Assembly: GCA_023663135.1 (NCBI GenBank)
Contig: JAMPIE010000012.1
Coordinates: 1-64,000 of the forward strand
Direction: 5' to 3'
DNA: 64,000 bases
DNA from: Alloprevotella sp.
GTDB taxonomy: Bacteria > Bacteroidota > Bacteroidia > Bacteroidales > Muribaculaceae
The position numbers and the translations under genes are program-made. Shown here one piece after another: positions 51,819 through 60,603 of this stretch. Positions within the stretch are counted from its first letter, which is position 1. Each line of letters opens with the position of its first letter. The notes below the pieces were generated by a model, which was not told the origin of the DNA, made no database searches, and worked only from the letters and a program-made list of their open reading frames with translations.

Positions 51819-53714
51819 TTAGCTTAGTCGGGTGAAGCGGCCGGGGGTCGATTGCTCCACCTTGCCGCTGTCGAGGAGTATCCTGAGCGCCGGGGCTATA
51901 TGGCCGGGAGTTATGTCGGCGGCCACGGCCAGAGCGTCAAGGAGGTATGGGGTGCCGGGGGTCATGGCGCTGAGGAGGCGAGTGGCCATAGCGGTCATGT
52001 CGGGCTTCGCGGCTCGCTTGGCTCGGCATATGTCGCAGTTGCCGCAGTCGGGAGCTCCGCTTTCGCCAAAGTAATTGAGCATCATGGCCACACGACACCC
52101 CTTGTCGGCAAAGGCAAATGAGCGCATTGCCTCCAGGCGGCTCTTCATGCGCTCTCTCATCTCCTCGTAGACGGCTAAGGGAAACTGCACATATTTTGGC
52201 AGTTCGCGCGAGGTGGTGAAGATGAGGAAGGGGGTGGTGTTGCGCGGCACGTAGCTCACGGCACCGGCGCGGTTTAAGGCCAGGAGGCCCTCATAGACCT
52301 GCCGGTCGTTGAGGCCGGTGTTTCGGGCAATGACGCTCTCTGAGATATAGACATAGTCGGCAAAGAGACCTGTGTAGCCTCGCAGGAGGGCTTGAAGCAC
52401 GGTGTCGGCCACAGGGTCGAGCCTTAGGTCATAGAGGTCGCGCTTGTCCATCACCACCATGGCGCGAGAGCGAGAGGTGGTCTCGTCGATATACTCTATA
52501 TAACCGGCCTGTGTGAGCAGATGGAGCGAGGCGTGGGTCTTCATTGGCTGGAGGCCAAAGGTGGTGCAAAAGAGGGGGAAGTTAAATTCAAAGAGGCGGC
52601 CTGCGCCACTCCCGACGGCTATGCTCAGAAAGTTGCCGGCGAGCTCATAGACGCGCCTTATTTCATCTTTTTGGGGGAAGGCCTCGGCGAGGCGACGGGA
52701 GAGGGTGGCGTTGTCGCGCGGCGAGACAATCACCACGGCAAAAGAGGGTAGGCCGTCGCGCCCGGCGCGTCCGCTCTCTTGGTAATATTCTTCGAGCGAT
52801 GAGGGGAGGTCGTAATGGATGACGGTGCGGACGTCGGGCTTGTCAATACCCATACCAAAGGCGTTGGTAGCCACGATGACGCGAGTGTCGCCTCGCTTCC
52901 ATTCATCTTGGCGGCGGTTTTTATCCTCGGGATCGAGGCCGGCATGATAATGGCCGGCGCTTATCCCCGCGCCCTCTATCATGGCTGCCAGTTCGCGTGT
53001 CCGTCGGCGGGAGCGGACGTAGACTATGGCGCTCCCATTGGTTGTGCTGAGCACCTTGAGAAGCATATCTTCCTTGTGTTCCACTCGGCGGACGATATAT
53101 GAGATATTGGGCCTGGCAAAGGTGGCTCGGAAGGTCTGATGGCCGGGACGGAAGGATAGGCGAGAGCGTATGTCGTCGGCCACTTCGGGAGTGGCCGAGG
53201 CTGTGAGTGCCAGGATGGGGACGGAGGAGAAGAGGGCGCGTAGGTTGCCCACGCGTAGGTAAGATGGGCGGAAGTCATAGCCCCATTGAGAGATGCAATG
53301 GGCCTCGTCGACCACTATGAGGCTCACGTTCATGTGGCGCAGCTCATCGATAAACGCCGGGGCACCGAGGCGCTCGGGCGAGACGTAGAGGAGCTTGCAA
53401 CGGCCTGAGGCGATGCGGTCGAGGGCCAGGTGCCTCTCGCGCGAGGCGAGGCCTGAGCAGAGGTAGGCGGCGTTGATGCCCCGGGAGCGCAGGTTGTCCA
53501 CCTGGTCTTTCATCAGGGAGATTAGTGGGGTCACCACTATGGTGAGCCCCGGGAGCATCAGGGCGGGCACCTGGAATGTGATGCTCTTGCCGCCGCCCGT
53601 CGGCAGCAGTCCAAGGGTGTCGTGGCCGTCGAGGACTGAGGCTATGATGTCGGCCTGCAGGGGGCGGAAGTTGTCGTATCCCCAATAGCGGTCAAGGACT
53701 TCGAGAGGGGTCAT
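51819..53714 (-). CDS. recQ: RecQ-family ATP-dependent DNA helicase
   Basis: 631 residues. Walker A GLLPTGGGKSITFQ, DEAH box VVDEAHCISQWGYDFRP, SAT motif ALTASATPEVADDIRSRL and motif VI GRAGRDGLPS make the two helicase domains. The zinc-binding RecQ-Ct part (CRVAMMLNYFGE ... CGNCDICRA) is present; a short C-terminal wHTH-like extension follows. It unwinds forks and supports RecFOR recombination. It is coupled to recJ by a four-base overlap. Confidence 0.95.
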   Translation of the reverse strand: MTPLEVLDRYWGYDNFRPLQADIIASVLDGHDTLGLLPTGGGKSITFQVPALMLPGLTIVVTPLISLMKDQVDNLRSRGINAAYLCSGLASRERHLALDRIASGRCKLLYVSPERLGAPAFIDELRHMNVSLIVVDEAHCISQWGYDFRPSYLRVGNLRALFSSVPILALTASATPEVADDIRSRLSFRPGHQTFRATFARPNISYIVRRVEHKEDMLLKVLSTTNGSAIVYVRSRRRTRELAAMIEGAGISAGHYHAGLDPEDKNRRQDEWKRGDTRVIVATNAFGMGIDKPDVRTVIHYDLPSSLEEYYQESGRAGRDGLPSFAVVIVSPRDNATLSRRLAEAFPQKDEIRRVYELAGNFLSIAVGSGAGRLFEFNFPLFCTTFGLQPMKTHASLHLLTQAGYIEYIDETTSRSRAMVVMDKRDLYDLRLDPVADTVLQALLRGYTGLFADYVYISESVIARNTGLNDRQVYEGLLALNRAGAVSYVPRNTTPFLIFTTSRELPKYVQFPLAVYEEMRERMKSRLEAMRSFAFADKGCRVAMMLNYFGESGAPDCGNCDICRAKRAAKPDMTAMATRLLSAMTPGTPYLLDALAVAADITPGHIAPALRILLDSGKVEQSTPGRFTRLS

Positions 53715-55435
53715 CTATGGCGTATCTCCTTGATGAGGAGTTGGATATGGCCGTCAATGCCGTGGCGCTTGTTTTCCTCGATGGTGAAGCATATGTCAAA
53801 GGGCCGGCCGGCATGGATATGCTCAAAGTGAGAGGCGGCGTTGAAGGCAATTCCGCTATACACTTTGCCCGAGGTGTCGTCGACGAGCTCGAGCTTGATA
53901 TGCTCCATGTTGCGCCCGACGAGCTTGCTCGTCCCAAAGTCTTTGACATTGTTGACGCAGAAGACCGGCTTGGGGTTTCCGGGTCCAAAGGGGTTGAAGC
54001 GTTTGAGTAGGTCGGTAAACTCGGGGGTGATGTCGGCAAAGGTGATGTTGGCATCAATCTCGAGCAGGGGTGTGAGCTGCGACGGCAATATGTTTTGGGC
54101 CACATATTCCTCAAAGCGGCGCGTAAACTCGGGGATGTTTTCCTCCTTGAGCGAGAGCCCGACGGCGTAGGCATGGCCGCCAAAGTTTTCGAGGAGGTCT
54201 CGCGTGGCTTCCACAGCTTTGTAGATGTCAAAGCCCTGGACGGAGCGGCTTGAGCCGGTTGCGAGGCCGTTGGTGAGGGTGAGCACCACGGCTGGCTTAT
54301 AGTAGAGCTCCGTCAGGCGCGAGGCCACGATGCCTATGATGCCCCGATGCCAGTCTTTGTTGTATATGACGATGCTTTTGCTGGCCTCGGCCTCGGGGCC
54401 GCGAGCTGAGAGTATCTCATTGGCCTCCTCGGTGATGCGCTTGTCGAGCTCTTTGCGGTCTTGGTTATAGCGGTCGATGGCGCGCCCCTTGGCATAAGCC
54501 TCCCCCATGTCGCGCGCCACGAGGAGGTCAACGGCCTCGCGTCCGCTCTGCATGCGTCCTGAGGCGTTGATTCTGGGCCCTATCTTGAATATTACGTCAG
54601 AGATGGTTATCTCTTTCCCGGAGAGGCCACAGATGCGTATTATCGACCTCAGGCCCATGTTGGGGTTGGTGTTGAGTCGGCGCAATCCATGGTAGGTCAT
54701 GATGCGGTTTTCGTCGACCATCGGCACTATGTCGGCGGCGATGGAGACAGCCACCAGGTCGAGCATGGCGTCGAGCTCGGCTGTCGGTATGCCATTGCTT
54801 CGGGCAAAGGCTTGCATAAACTTAAAACCCACGCCACACCCCGAGAGGTGGGGGCAAGGGTAGGGGGAGCCTTCGAGCTTGGGGTTAAGGATGGCCACGG
54901 CGGGCGGGAGCTCGTCGTCGGGCACGTGATGGTCACATATTATGAAGTCTATGCCCAGCGATGAGGCATAGGCAATCTCTTCGTTGGCTTTGATGCCGCA
55001 GTCGAGGATGATGATTAGCTTCACGCCCTGTGATGCGGCGTAATCAATGCTGGCGCGAGACACGCCGTAACCTTCTTCGTATCGGGTGGGTATGTAGTAT
55101 TCTATGTTGGAATAAAACTGGCGGAGGTATTTGAACACCAGGGCCACAGCCGTGGTGCCGTCCACGTCGTAGTCGCCATACACCATAATCCTCTCCTTGC
55201 GCCCCATGGCTTGATTGAGCCGGTTTACGGCCTTGTCCATGTCGGGCATCAGGAAAGGGTCGTGGAGATTGGCCAATGAGGGGTTGAAAAATCGGTCAGC
55301 CTCCTCCACAGTGGTCACTCCGCGCTCCACGAGCAGCTGGCTCACCGGCGGTGTGCCGGCATATCGCTCAGCCAATGCGGTCTCCAATGCCTGCTCTTCC
55401 GAAGTAAGGGGTTGGTAATGCCATTTGCTTGTCAT
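53711..55435 (-). CDS. recJ: Single-stranded-DNA exonuclease RecJ
   Basis: 574 residues. DHH phosphoesterase motifs: YGDYDVDGTTA, ILDCGIKANEE and ICDHHVPDDE; the DHHA1 part includes IVYNKDWHRGIIGIVASRLTE and SSRSVQGFDIYKAV, and an OB-like C-terminal domain follows. RecJ degrades 5' single-stranded ends for recombination and mismatch repair. The recJ-recQ pair is the usual Bacteroidota order. Confidence 0.96.
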   Translation of the reverse strand: MTSKWHYQPLTSEEQALETALAERYAGTPPVSQLLVERGVTTVEEADRFFNPSLANLHDPFLMPDMDKAVNRLNQAMGRKERIMVYGDYDVDGTTAVALVFKYLRQFYSNIEYYIPTRYEEGYGVSRASIDYAASQGVKLIIILDCGIKANEEIAYASSLGIDFIICDHHVPDDELPPAVAILNPKLEGSPYPCPHLSGCGVGFKFMQAFARSNGIPTAELDAMLDLVAVSIAADIVPMVDENRIMTYHGLRRLNTNPNMGLRSIIRICGLSGKEITISDVIFKIGPRINASGRMQSGREAVDLLVARDMGEAYAKGRAIDRYNQDRKELDKRITEEANEILSARGPEAEASKSIVIYNKDWHRGIIGIVASRLTELYYKPAVVLTLTNGLATGSSRSVQGFDIYKAVEATRDLLENFGGHAYAVGLSLKEENIPEFTRRFEEYVAQNILPSQLTPLLEIDANITFADITPEFTDLLKRFNPFGPGNPKPVFCVNNVKDFGTSKLVGRNMEHIKLELVDDTSGKVYSGIAFNAASHFEHIHAGRPFDICFTIEENKRHGIDGHIQLLIKEIRHR

Positions 55436-55686
55436 TTATGTTGTTCATTTTTTATTATCTAAGGGGTGTGGTATGGGGGGGATAATATGTAGGGATGCCC
55501 TATGAGGCATCCGTCGCGAAGGAGGTGGAGGAGAGGTGATGTGGGGCCGGTGGAGGGGAGTGGCAGAGGTCTCTGCCCATTGCCCGCTAAGCCACATTTA
55601 TGCAATATGGCAAATGTTATGCAAAAGTAACGAAATTTCTGCAAAAATGTGTGATTATTGCCCCCTTTAAGCTTTATTAATATAAC
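55436..55686. other. Gene-free stretch between recJ and the formate/nitrite channel
   Basis: No gene. It contains TACTTTTG on the minus strand (55622-55629), a possible -7 element for the recJ-recQ operon, far from the start. Confidence 0.4.
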
Positions 55687-55736
55687 CGGCAAGGACCGGC
55701 TCATGCTCCGATGGGGGCAGATGTCGGTCCTTGCCG
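55687..55736 (-). terminator. Hairpin after the formate/nitrite channel gene
   Basis: CGGCAAGGACCG (55687-55698) and CGGTCCTTGCCG (55725-55736) are perfect 12-base complements with a 26-base loop. An AT-rich stretch follows on the minus strand. Candidate terminator. Confidence 0.6.
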
Positions 55737-55752
55737 TTGGATGAGGGATGCC

Positions 55753-56553
55753 TCAGGACTGCTGTTTGAGGTGGAGGCGGGTGAAGAGGGCGCCCACGAA
55801 GAGGGCGCCTCCCAGGATGTTGCCCAGTGTGGCCGGGATGAGATTGGCTATGAATAGGTCAGGGATGCTCACTGCGGCTCCCTCCATCATGCCAAGCGGG
55901 ATGAAAAACATATTGGCCACGCAGTGCTCATAGCCCAGCGCCACAAAGGCCATTACGGGCAGGAAACAGCCGGCCATCTTCTCCAGCAAGGAGTGGCCAG
56001 AGAGAGCGAGCCATATTGCGAGACACACACACCAGTTGGCCCCTATGGCACGGATGAAGACGGTGGCCCAAGGGAGCGAGCATTTGGTCTCGGCCATTGC
56101 CATGATGGCTGAGTGCCAAGGGTCGGCTTGGGTGAGGCCTGCGCCCCACACCATCAGTGTGGCGAAGAGAAGGGCGCCGACAAAGTTGGCCACCCAGACT
56201 ATGGCCCAGTTGGCGGCTACGCGCCAGGGGCTGAGCCGGCGCTTCATAAGTGGGGGGATGAGCAGGGCGTTGTTGCCGGTGAAGAGCTCGCCGCCGAGAG
56301 TGACGATGAGTATCAGGCCTATGGGAAACATCAAGGCTCCGGCCATCTTGCCTATGGCGGGATTGTCGGCGCTGAGGCCGGGCATCCCCTGCCCGGCTAT
56401 GAGCGAGAGGGTGCCTCCAAAGGCAATGTAAGCCCCGGCTACAATGGCGAGGGCAATGAGCCTGGCGAGGCTCTTAGGTGTGGTGAGGGCGCCCTTGGCG
56501 TGGCCGGCCTCAAGGGCTGCGGCGGCTGTCTCCGATGGGGTCTTGAGCTTCAA
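55753..56553 (-). CDS. Formate/nitrite transporter family channel (FocA/NirC)
   Basis: 266 residues with six membrane helices. IAFGGTLSLIAGQG and LGGELFTGNNALL are FNT signatures, and TVFIRAIGANWCVCLAIW plus SLLEKMAGCFLPVMAFVALGYEHCVANMFFIP are the typical loop regions, with the central His in GYEHCVANM. It moves formate, nitrite or similar anions across the inner membrane. It starts 15 bases after ferritin. Confidence 0.93.
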   Translation of the reverse strand: MKLKTPSETAAAALEAGHAKGALTTPKSLARLIALAIVAGAYIAFGGTLSLIAGQGMPGLSADNPAIGKMAGALMFPIGLILIVTLGGELFTGNNALLIPPLMKRRLSPWRVAANWAIVWVANFVGALLFATLMVWGAGLTQADPWHSAIMAMAETKCSLPWATVFIRAIGANWCVCLAIWLALSGHSLLEKMAGCFLPVMAFVALGYEHCVANMFFIPLGMMEGAAVSIPDLFIANLIPATLGNILGGALFVGALFTRLHLKQQS

Positions 56554-56568
56554 GATAGGCTGGGGGAG

Positions 56569-57090
56569 TTACTCGGCTGAGGCCAGGGGTGAGGGGGTGG
56601 TGTAGGTGCGAGCGGCGAGCTCTTTGTCGAGCATATAGAGGCCAAACTTGTTGCCCTCCACGGCGTCGAAGGCCGAGATCATGTCGCGGGCTGTCTCTTC
56701 TTCCTCCACCTGCTCGTTGATAAACCATACGAGGCTGTTTTGCGAGGCAAAGTCGTTGTCTTCGTGGGCTATGGAGGCGAGGTTTTGGATCATGGCGGTC
56801 ACTTTCTTCTCATGCGCGAGGGTGTCTTTAAACATAGCTAAGGCGCTTTCCCAGGTGGTGGGCACTGCCTCAATGGGCTTGAGCTCTACGCGGCAGTCGC
56901 GTGCTGCGAGATAGTTCATGAAGATGCGTGCGTGGTCTTGCTCCTCGCGAAACTGGATGAAAAACCAGTTGGCAACCCCCTTAAGGCCTTTGGCCTCAGC
57001 GTCGAGGCTCATGGAGAGATAGAGGTAGGCCGACCAGAGCTCGGCGTTAATCTGGGCGTTTACGGCGTCCTGAAGTTTGTGGCTAAGCAT
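56569..57090 (-). CDS. Non-haem ferritin
   Basis: 173 residues. Glu17, Glu50 and His53 match the ferroxidase centre positions of bacterial FtnA, with Gln125 and Glu128 nearby (NEQVEEE). It stores iron as ferric oxide in a 24-mer shell. A TACCTTTG -7 element at 57133-57140 on the minus strand precedes the start by about 40 bases. It probably shares a transcript with the downstream formate/nitrite channel. Confidence 0.94.
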   Translation of the reverse strand: MLSHKLQDAVNAQINAELWSAYLYLSMSLDAEAKGLKGVANWFFIQFREEQDHARIFMNYLAARDCRVELKPIEAVPTTWESALAMFKDTLAHEKKVTAMIQNLASIAHEDNDFASQNSLVWFINEQVEEEETARDMISAFDAVEGNKFGLYMLDKELAARTYTTPSPLASAE

Positions 57091-57132
57091 AGCTTTTGAT
57101 TCTTTGGCTTGAATTAGTGATTATAATTGCGG

Positions 57133-57140
57133 CAAAGGTA
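57133..57140 (-). promoter_or_regulatory. -7 element TACCTTTG for the ferritin gene
   Basis: A TAnnTTTG match on the minus strand, about 42 bases before the ATG at 57090. No -33 TTTG at the usual distance. Confidence 0.5.
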
Positions 57141-57170
57141 ATGACAATTGGTCAAACAAAAAAATAATAT

Positions 57171-58208
57171 TCACTCGTCGCTGAGCCTGAAGCGGGCCAG
57201 GAGGGCGCGATGGTCGGAGGGCCATGTGGCCAATGGGGCGATGATGTCGCGCCGCCCCCAGATGGTGGAGGTGCGCTCTCCGCGGATGATGTCGTCTTGT
57301 GGCCCAATGATTGCTATGCTTTCGGGAGTGAGGCGCGCATCGGGGAGGAAGAAGATATAGTCGATGCGCTCCCGCTCGTCGGCGGTGAGGGCCCATGAGA
57401 GTCGCTTGACCTCAGCATCGGGGTTGGATGATGGATAGGTATATCCGGGATGGGTCGCGGGGTCGGGGTAATGATGGCGATATGCATCGATGAGGCCCGA
57501 ATTGAGGAGGATGCGTATCGAAGGCCAGTCGATGACCACTCCGCGATGGTCGGCCATGGAGGCTGTAGCCTCGGTCCAGTCTTGGCCCGAGGGCTCGTTC
57601 ATGTCGCCGCCCAGGAAGATGATGCTCCCGGCCTGCTGCTCGCGGGCCACGTCGGCGGCAATGGCTTCGGCGGCTTCGTCGCGCAGGGAGAGGAGGTTGC
57701 GTCGGGTGAGCTCTTCGGGGTCGGTCACCGGCGCGATGGGCTCCCAGTTGTTGCCGTCATATCCGCGTGGCTCATAGTAAGTGTCGTTGAGATAGTCGAG
57801 ATGGGCGGTGTAGGCGGCCACGCGTTGGCCGTCAATCTCTGTTATGAGCTTGTAGGCCGAGCCATGGTCGTCGCCATAGGGATAGATGGTGGCGGTGTCG
57901 GTGATGGCCGTGCGCGAGAGCAGGCCGGTGTCGGTAGAATAGAAGGAGTGGTATTGGATACCTCGGGCGGCGAGCGACTCCACGATGCGGTCGCAAAACC
58001 GAGAGCCATGATAGTTTCTCACCTCCGAGAGCATCACTATGTCGGGCTCCCATCGCGCTATCTCGTCGGCCAAAGCCTCGTAGCCGCCGGCTACGCTCGT
58101 CCCCTCCTGCCAGATGTTAAACTGCATCACGGCCACCTCACGGGCCTCAGCCGGGATAACGGACGCAGCAGCCACTGCCGCCGCAAAGATTATATGCTTG
58201 ATGTTCAT
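57171..58208 (-). CDS. Secreted endonuclease/exonuclease/phosphatase-family protein
   Basis: 345 residues with a signal peptide (MNIKHIIFAAAVAAASVIPAEA). EEP motifs: MQFNIWQEG, LSEVRNYHG, LGGDMNEPSGQD and SDHRALLARF. This fold includes nucleases, sphingomyelinases and inositol phosphatases; the substrate cannot be told from the sequence. The protein should be periplasmic or secreted. Confidence 0.88.
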   Translation of the reverse strand: MNIKHIIFAAAVAAASVIPAEAREVAVMQFNIWQEGTSVAGGYEALADEIARWEPDIVMLSEVRNYHGSRFCDRIVESLAARGIQYHSFYSTDTGLLSRTAITDTATIYPYGDDHGSAYKLITEIDGQRVAAYTAHLDYLNDTYYEPRGYDGNNWEPIAPVTDPEELTRRNLLSLRDEAAEAIAADVAREQQAGSIIFLGGDMNEPSGQDWTEATASMADHRGVVIDWPSIRILLNSGLIDAYRHHYPDPATHPGYTYPSSNPDAEVKRLSWALTADERERIDYIFFLPDARLTPESIAIIGPQDDIIRGERTSTIWGRRDIIAPLATWPSDHRALLARFRLSDE

Positions 58209-58588
58209 TGCTTCGTTGAAGAGTGATTTGAATATTGCTACTCAATAGTTTATAACTTTTATTTCGGCCTTTAGCCTGACATGCCACGCCCACTCATGCT
58301 GATACCGCATTTTTATTCCCTCAGGCATCCTATCGGGACAATGTAAATTCCGTCTTCCCTCCGGTAGGCATAATCCCCCACAGCGGTCAGTATCATCATA
58401 AATGATGGTTCTCCCATCTTTCCTGTATCTATGATTGACGAAAGTTTTTTCAAAGTAGACACACCTTCGTCTATCAGTTGTGGCGATTTCGTTCGGCAAA
58501 TTGTGGCGATTTAGTTCGCCAAAAATTCCAACTCCAAAATCACATACATATTTTGTACTCGGCGATTAGGTGGTCGTTTACTTTCGTG
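58209..58588. other. Gene-poor gap with a short tandem repeat
   Basis: 380 bases without a gene that I trust. A frame of 85 codons on the minus strand (58242-58499) has no recognisable domain. The lower-GC composition and the repeat at 58478-58523 suggest a decayed or foreign piece. Confidence 0.45.
58478..58523. repeat. Two-copy 23-base tandem repeat
   Basis: TTGTGGCGATTTCGTTCGGC plus AAA (58478-58500) is followed immediately by a second copy (58501-58523) that differs at two positions. Function unknown. Confidence 0.8.
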
Positions 58589-58957
58589 TCAGAGGATGTT
58601 GCGCCCTATCCACCATGCCAGGAGGAGGAAGAAGATTGCGAGTATAAAGGGGCGGGAGTTGATTGCGCGGCGCAGGGCCGGCTGGCATTGGCCAATGACG
58701 ATAAACGCCATGAGGGGGAGCGAGACGACAAAGGCCGCGTTATATCCCCAGGCCTGGGCTAAGCGGCCGTGGGCAAGGGCATGGATGGCGCGCTGGGTGC
58801 CGCAGCCGGGACAGTCGAGCCCGGTGAGCAGCTTGAAGGTGCAGCGTGGAAACCATCGCGTGGCCATCGGGTCAAAGGCCGCGTAGACCCATACGCCGAC
58901 AGCGGCTGCCGCTATGGCGGCCGCAACAATCAGAGCCTTGCGCGAGAGGGGTGTCAC
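58589..58957 (-). CDS. DUF2752 membrane protein
   Basis: About 122 residues from a GTG ending at 58957, chosen because the longer ATG frame overlaps the previous gene by about 60 bases and because the GTG follows a GGAG sequence. The family core is FPRCTFKLLTGLDCPGCGTQRAIHALAHG with its four-Cys pattern, surrounded by three membrane helices. The function is unknown. It is the second gene after the CD225/GYF protein, a frequent pair in Bacteroidota. Confidence 0.8.
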   Translation of the reverse strand: MTPLSRKALIVAAAIAAAAVGVWVYAAFDPMATRWFPRCTFKLLTGLDCPGCGTQRAIHALAHGRLAQAWGYNAAFVVSLPLMAFIVIGQCQPALRRAINSRPFILAIFFLLLAWWIGRNIL

Positions 58958-58973
58958 TCCTCTGCTCCGTGGG

Positions 58974-59507
58974 TTAATATTCGCCCAGGCCGGCCCCGAT
59001 GCCCACGAGTATGGCGTAGGCAAATCCTCCAATGGCTTGTAGCGCGCCGGCTATGGCTGCTACAATACACCATGTCTTGGCCGTGTTGGCGGCCTCTTGA
59101 GCGCCGATGTAGTCGCCTTCGTGATATTTGGGTTGCACTTTGGAGGAATAGACCAGAGCCACGATGCCAAAGGGGAGGCAGCAGAGGATGGTGGTAAGGA
59201 TGGCCCACACTAAAAAGTTGTTGGGCATGGGTGGAATATTGCCGCTATCCTGTGCCATGCCCGGGGCATGTGTCGGGACTTGTGTATAAGGCTGATGATA
59301 GGGGGGGGCCGGTGAGGGTGCAGGTGGGGGTGCGGGCATGGCAAAGCGGTCGGCAAGCTCGGGGAAAGTTGATGCCTCGGCCCAGTCGGCCATCCCGGGT
59401 CGCCACATGGGGGTGGTGGGTGTCAGAGGCTGGCAGCGTAGCTCGGCGAGGCTCATAGGGCCAATGCGATTGTCGCCCATCATGACGTAATATTTATTCT
59501 CGTCCAT
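58974..59507 (-). CDS. GYF-like / CD225 (dispanin) membrane protein
   Basis: About 177 residues from the ATG ending at 59507. The N-terminus (YYVMMGDNRIGPMSLAEL ... PMWRPGMADWAEAST) is a GYF_2 (DUF4339) domain; a Pro-rich linker (about 60-95) leads to the CD225 domain with PPMPNNFLVWAILTTILCCLPFGIVALVYSSKV and a second helix after AGDxxGA-type residues. Eukaryotic CD225 proteins (IFITM) shape membranes; the role of the bacterial ones is unknown. deoC is next upstream. Confidence 0.88.
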   Translation of the reverse strand: MDENKYYVMMGDNRIGPMSLAELRCQPLTPTTPMWRPGMADWAEASTFPELADRFAMPAPPPAPSPAPPYHQPYTQVPTHAPGMAQDSGNIPPMPNNFLVWAILTTILCCLPFGIVALVYSSKVQPKYHEGDYIGAQEAANTAKTWCIVAAIAGALQAIGGFAYAILVGIGAGLGEY

Positions 59508-59531
59508 ATGAAGTGGGTGGGTGTTTGGCAA

Positions 59532-60416
59532 TTAGAAATATCTGGTCTCGGAGCCGAGTATATCGCCAAGCAGATTGTTGGCCAGGCGTGAAGCGCCGAT
59601 GCGGAAATATTCGGGTGTGAGCCACTTGTCGCCCAAGACGGCCTTGACGATGCAGAGATATGACAGGGCATCGGCTGTGGTGGACACTCCGCCGGCGGCC
59701 TTGAAGCCCACCATGTTGCCCGTCTTGTCGTAATATTCCTTGATGCACTTACACATCACGTAGGCGGCCTCGAGCGATGCTCCGGGATAACCCTTGCCGG
59801 TCGAGGTCTTGAGGAAGTCGGCGCCGGAGTATAGAGCAAGGACTGAGGCGGCGCGGATGTTTTCGGCCGTCTTGAGGGCGCCTGTCTCGAGAATCACCTT
59901 GAGGCGAGCATGGCGACATGAGTGTTTGAGCTCCGAGATCTCGTCGGTTACCTCCTCCCAGTCGCCATCGAGGAAGTTGCCAAGATTGAGCACTATGTCA
60001 ATCTCGTCGGCACCCCCTTCAACGGCCAAGGCTGTCTCGGCCACCTTCACCTCGGGGAAGGTCTGAGAGGAGGGGAAGCCGCCGCTCACGGCGGCAACCT
60101 TTACCCCCGAGACCTCGAGCACAGTACGCACCACCGGAGTGAAGCAGGGATATACGCATATAGCAGCCACATGGGGGAGCTCGCCATGGTCGGTCTCAAA
60201 GTCGTTGACGCGCTCGGTGAAGCGGGCCACACTCTGCTGCGAGTCTGTGGCGTTGAGTGTGGTGAGGTCAATGGCGCTGAAGCACAGGCGTAGGTTTTCA
60301 GGCGTAGCGGCCTGAGGCAGATCTTGTTCAATAATCTTGGCCACGGCTTTAGCCACGGCCTCGTCGTCGGTGGTCACCTGGCTGGCGGCCACGGTATCAT
60401 GATATTTGTCAGTCAT
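59532..60416 (-). CDS. deoC: Deoxyribose-phosphate aldolase
   Basis: 294 residues, long form. The Schiff-base Lys lies in FLKTSTGKGYPGAS and a second Lys in VGFKAAGGVST; IDIVLNLGNFLDGDW and KVILETGAL complete the barrel pattern. It splits deoxyribose 5-phosphate into acetaldehyde and glyceraldehyde 3-phosphate in nucleoside salvage, which fits the divergent upp gene beside it. Confidence 0.95.
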   Translation of the reverse strand: MTDKYHDTVAASQVTTDDEAVAKAVAKIIEQDLPQAATPENLRLCFSAIDLTTLNATDSQQSVARFTERVNDFETDHGELPHVAAICVYPCFTPVVRTVLEVSGVKVAAVSGGFPSSQTFPEVKVAETALAVEGGADEIDIVLNLGNFLDGDWEEVTDEISELKHSCRHARLKVILETGALKTAENIRAASVLALYSGADFLKTSTGKGYPGASLEAAYVMCKCIKEYYDKTGNMVGFKAAGGVSTTADALSYLCIVKAVLGDKWLTPEYFRIGASRLANNLLGDILGSETRYF

Positions 60417-60561
60417 TGTCTTTGGCTTATGAGAGATATGTGTTTTGCCACAAAGATAGTGTGTTCTGTCGGATTTCCGGCCATCTTACCCCATTTATTT
60501 CGCAAAATCCACGCTTACATCATCACACGATTTTTCTTGAGCTCGTTTACCGACTTTTTGT

Positions 60562-60569
60562 TATCTTTG
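60562..60569 (+). promoter_or_regulatory. -7 element TATCTTTG for upp
   Basis: A TATCTTTG match about 34 bases before the upp ATG; the upstream TTGA at 60537-60540 with spacing 21 is an imperfect -33 box. Confidence 0.6.
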
Positions 60570-60603
60570 CGCATTACAAAACGATAATCCTCTGTTTTAC
60601 ATC

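Noticed and set aside
57450-58226. Frame of 258 codons opposite the EEP-family gene
   Set aside because: Antisense mirror of a gene with clear catalytic motifs.
58242-58499. 85-codon frame on the minus strand in the gap before DUF2752
   Set aside because: No recognisable domain, starts inside the 23-base tandem repeat and has no promoter; kept only as part of the gap description.
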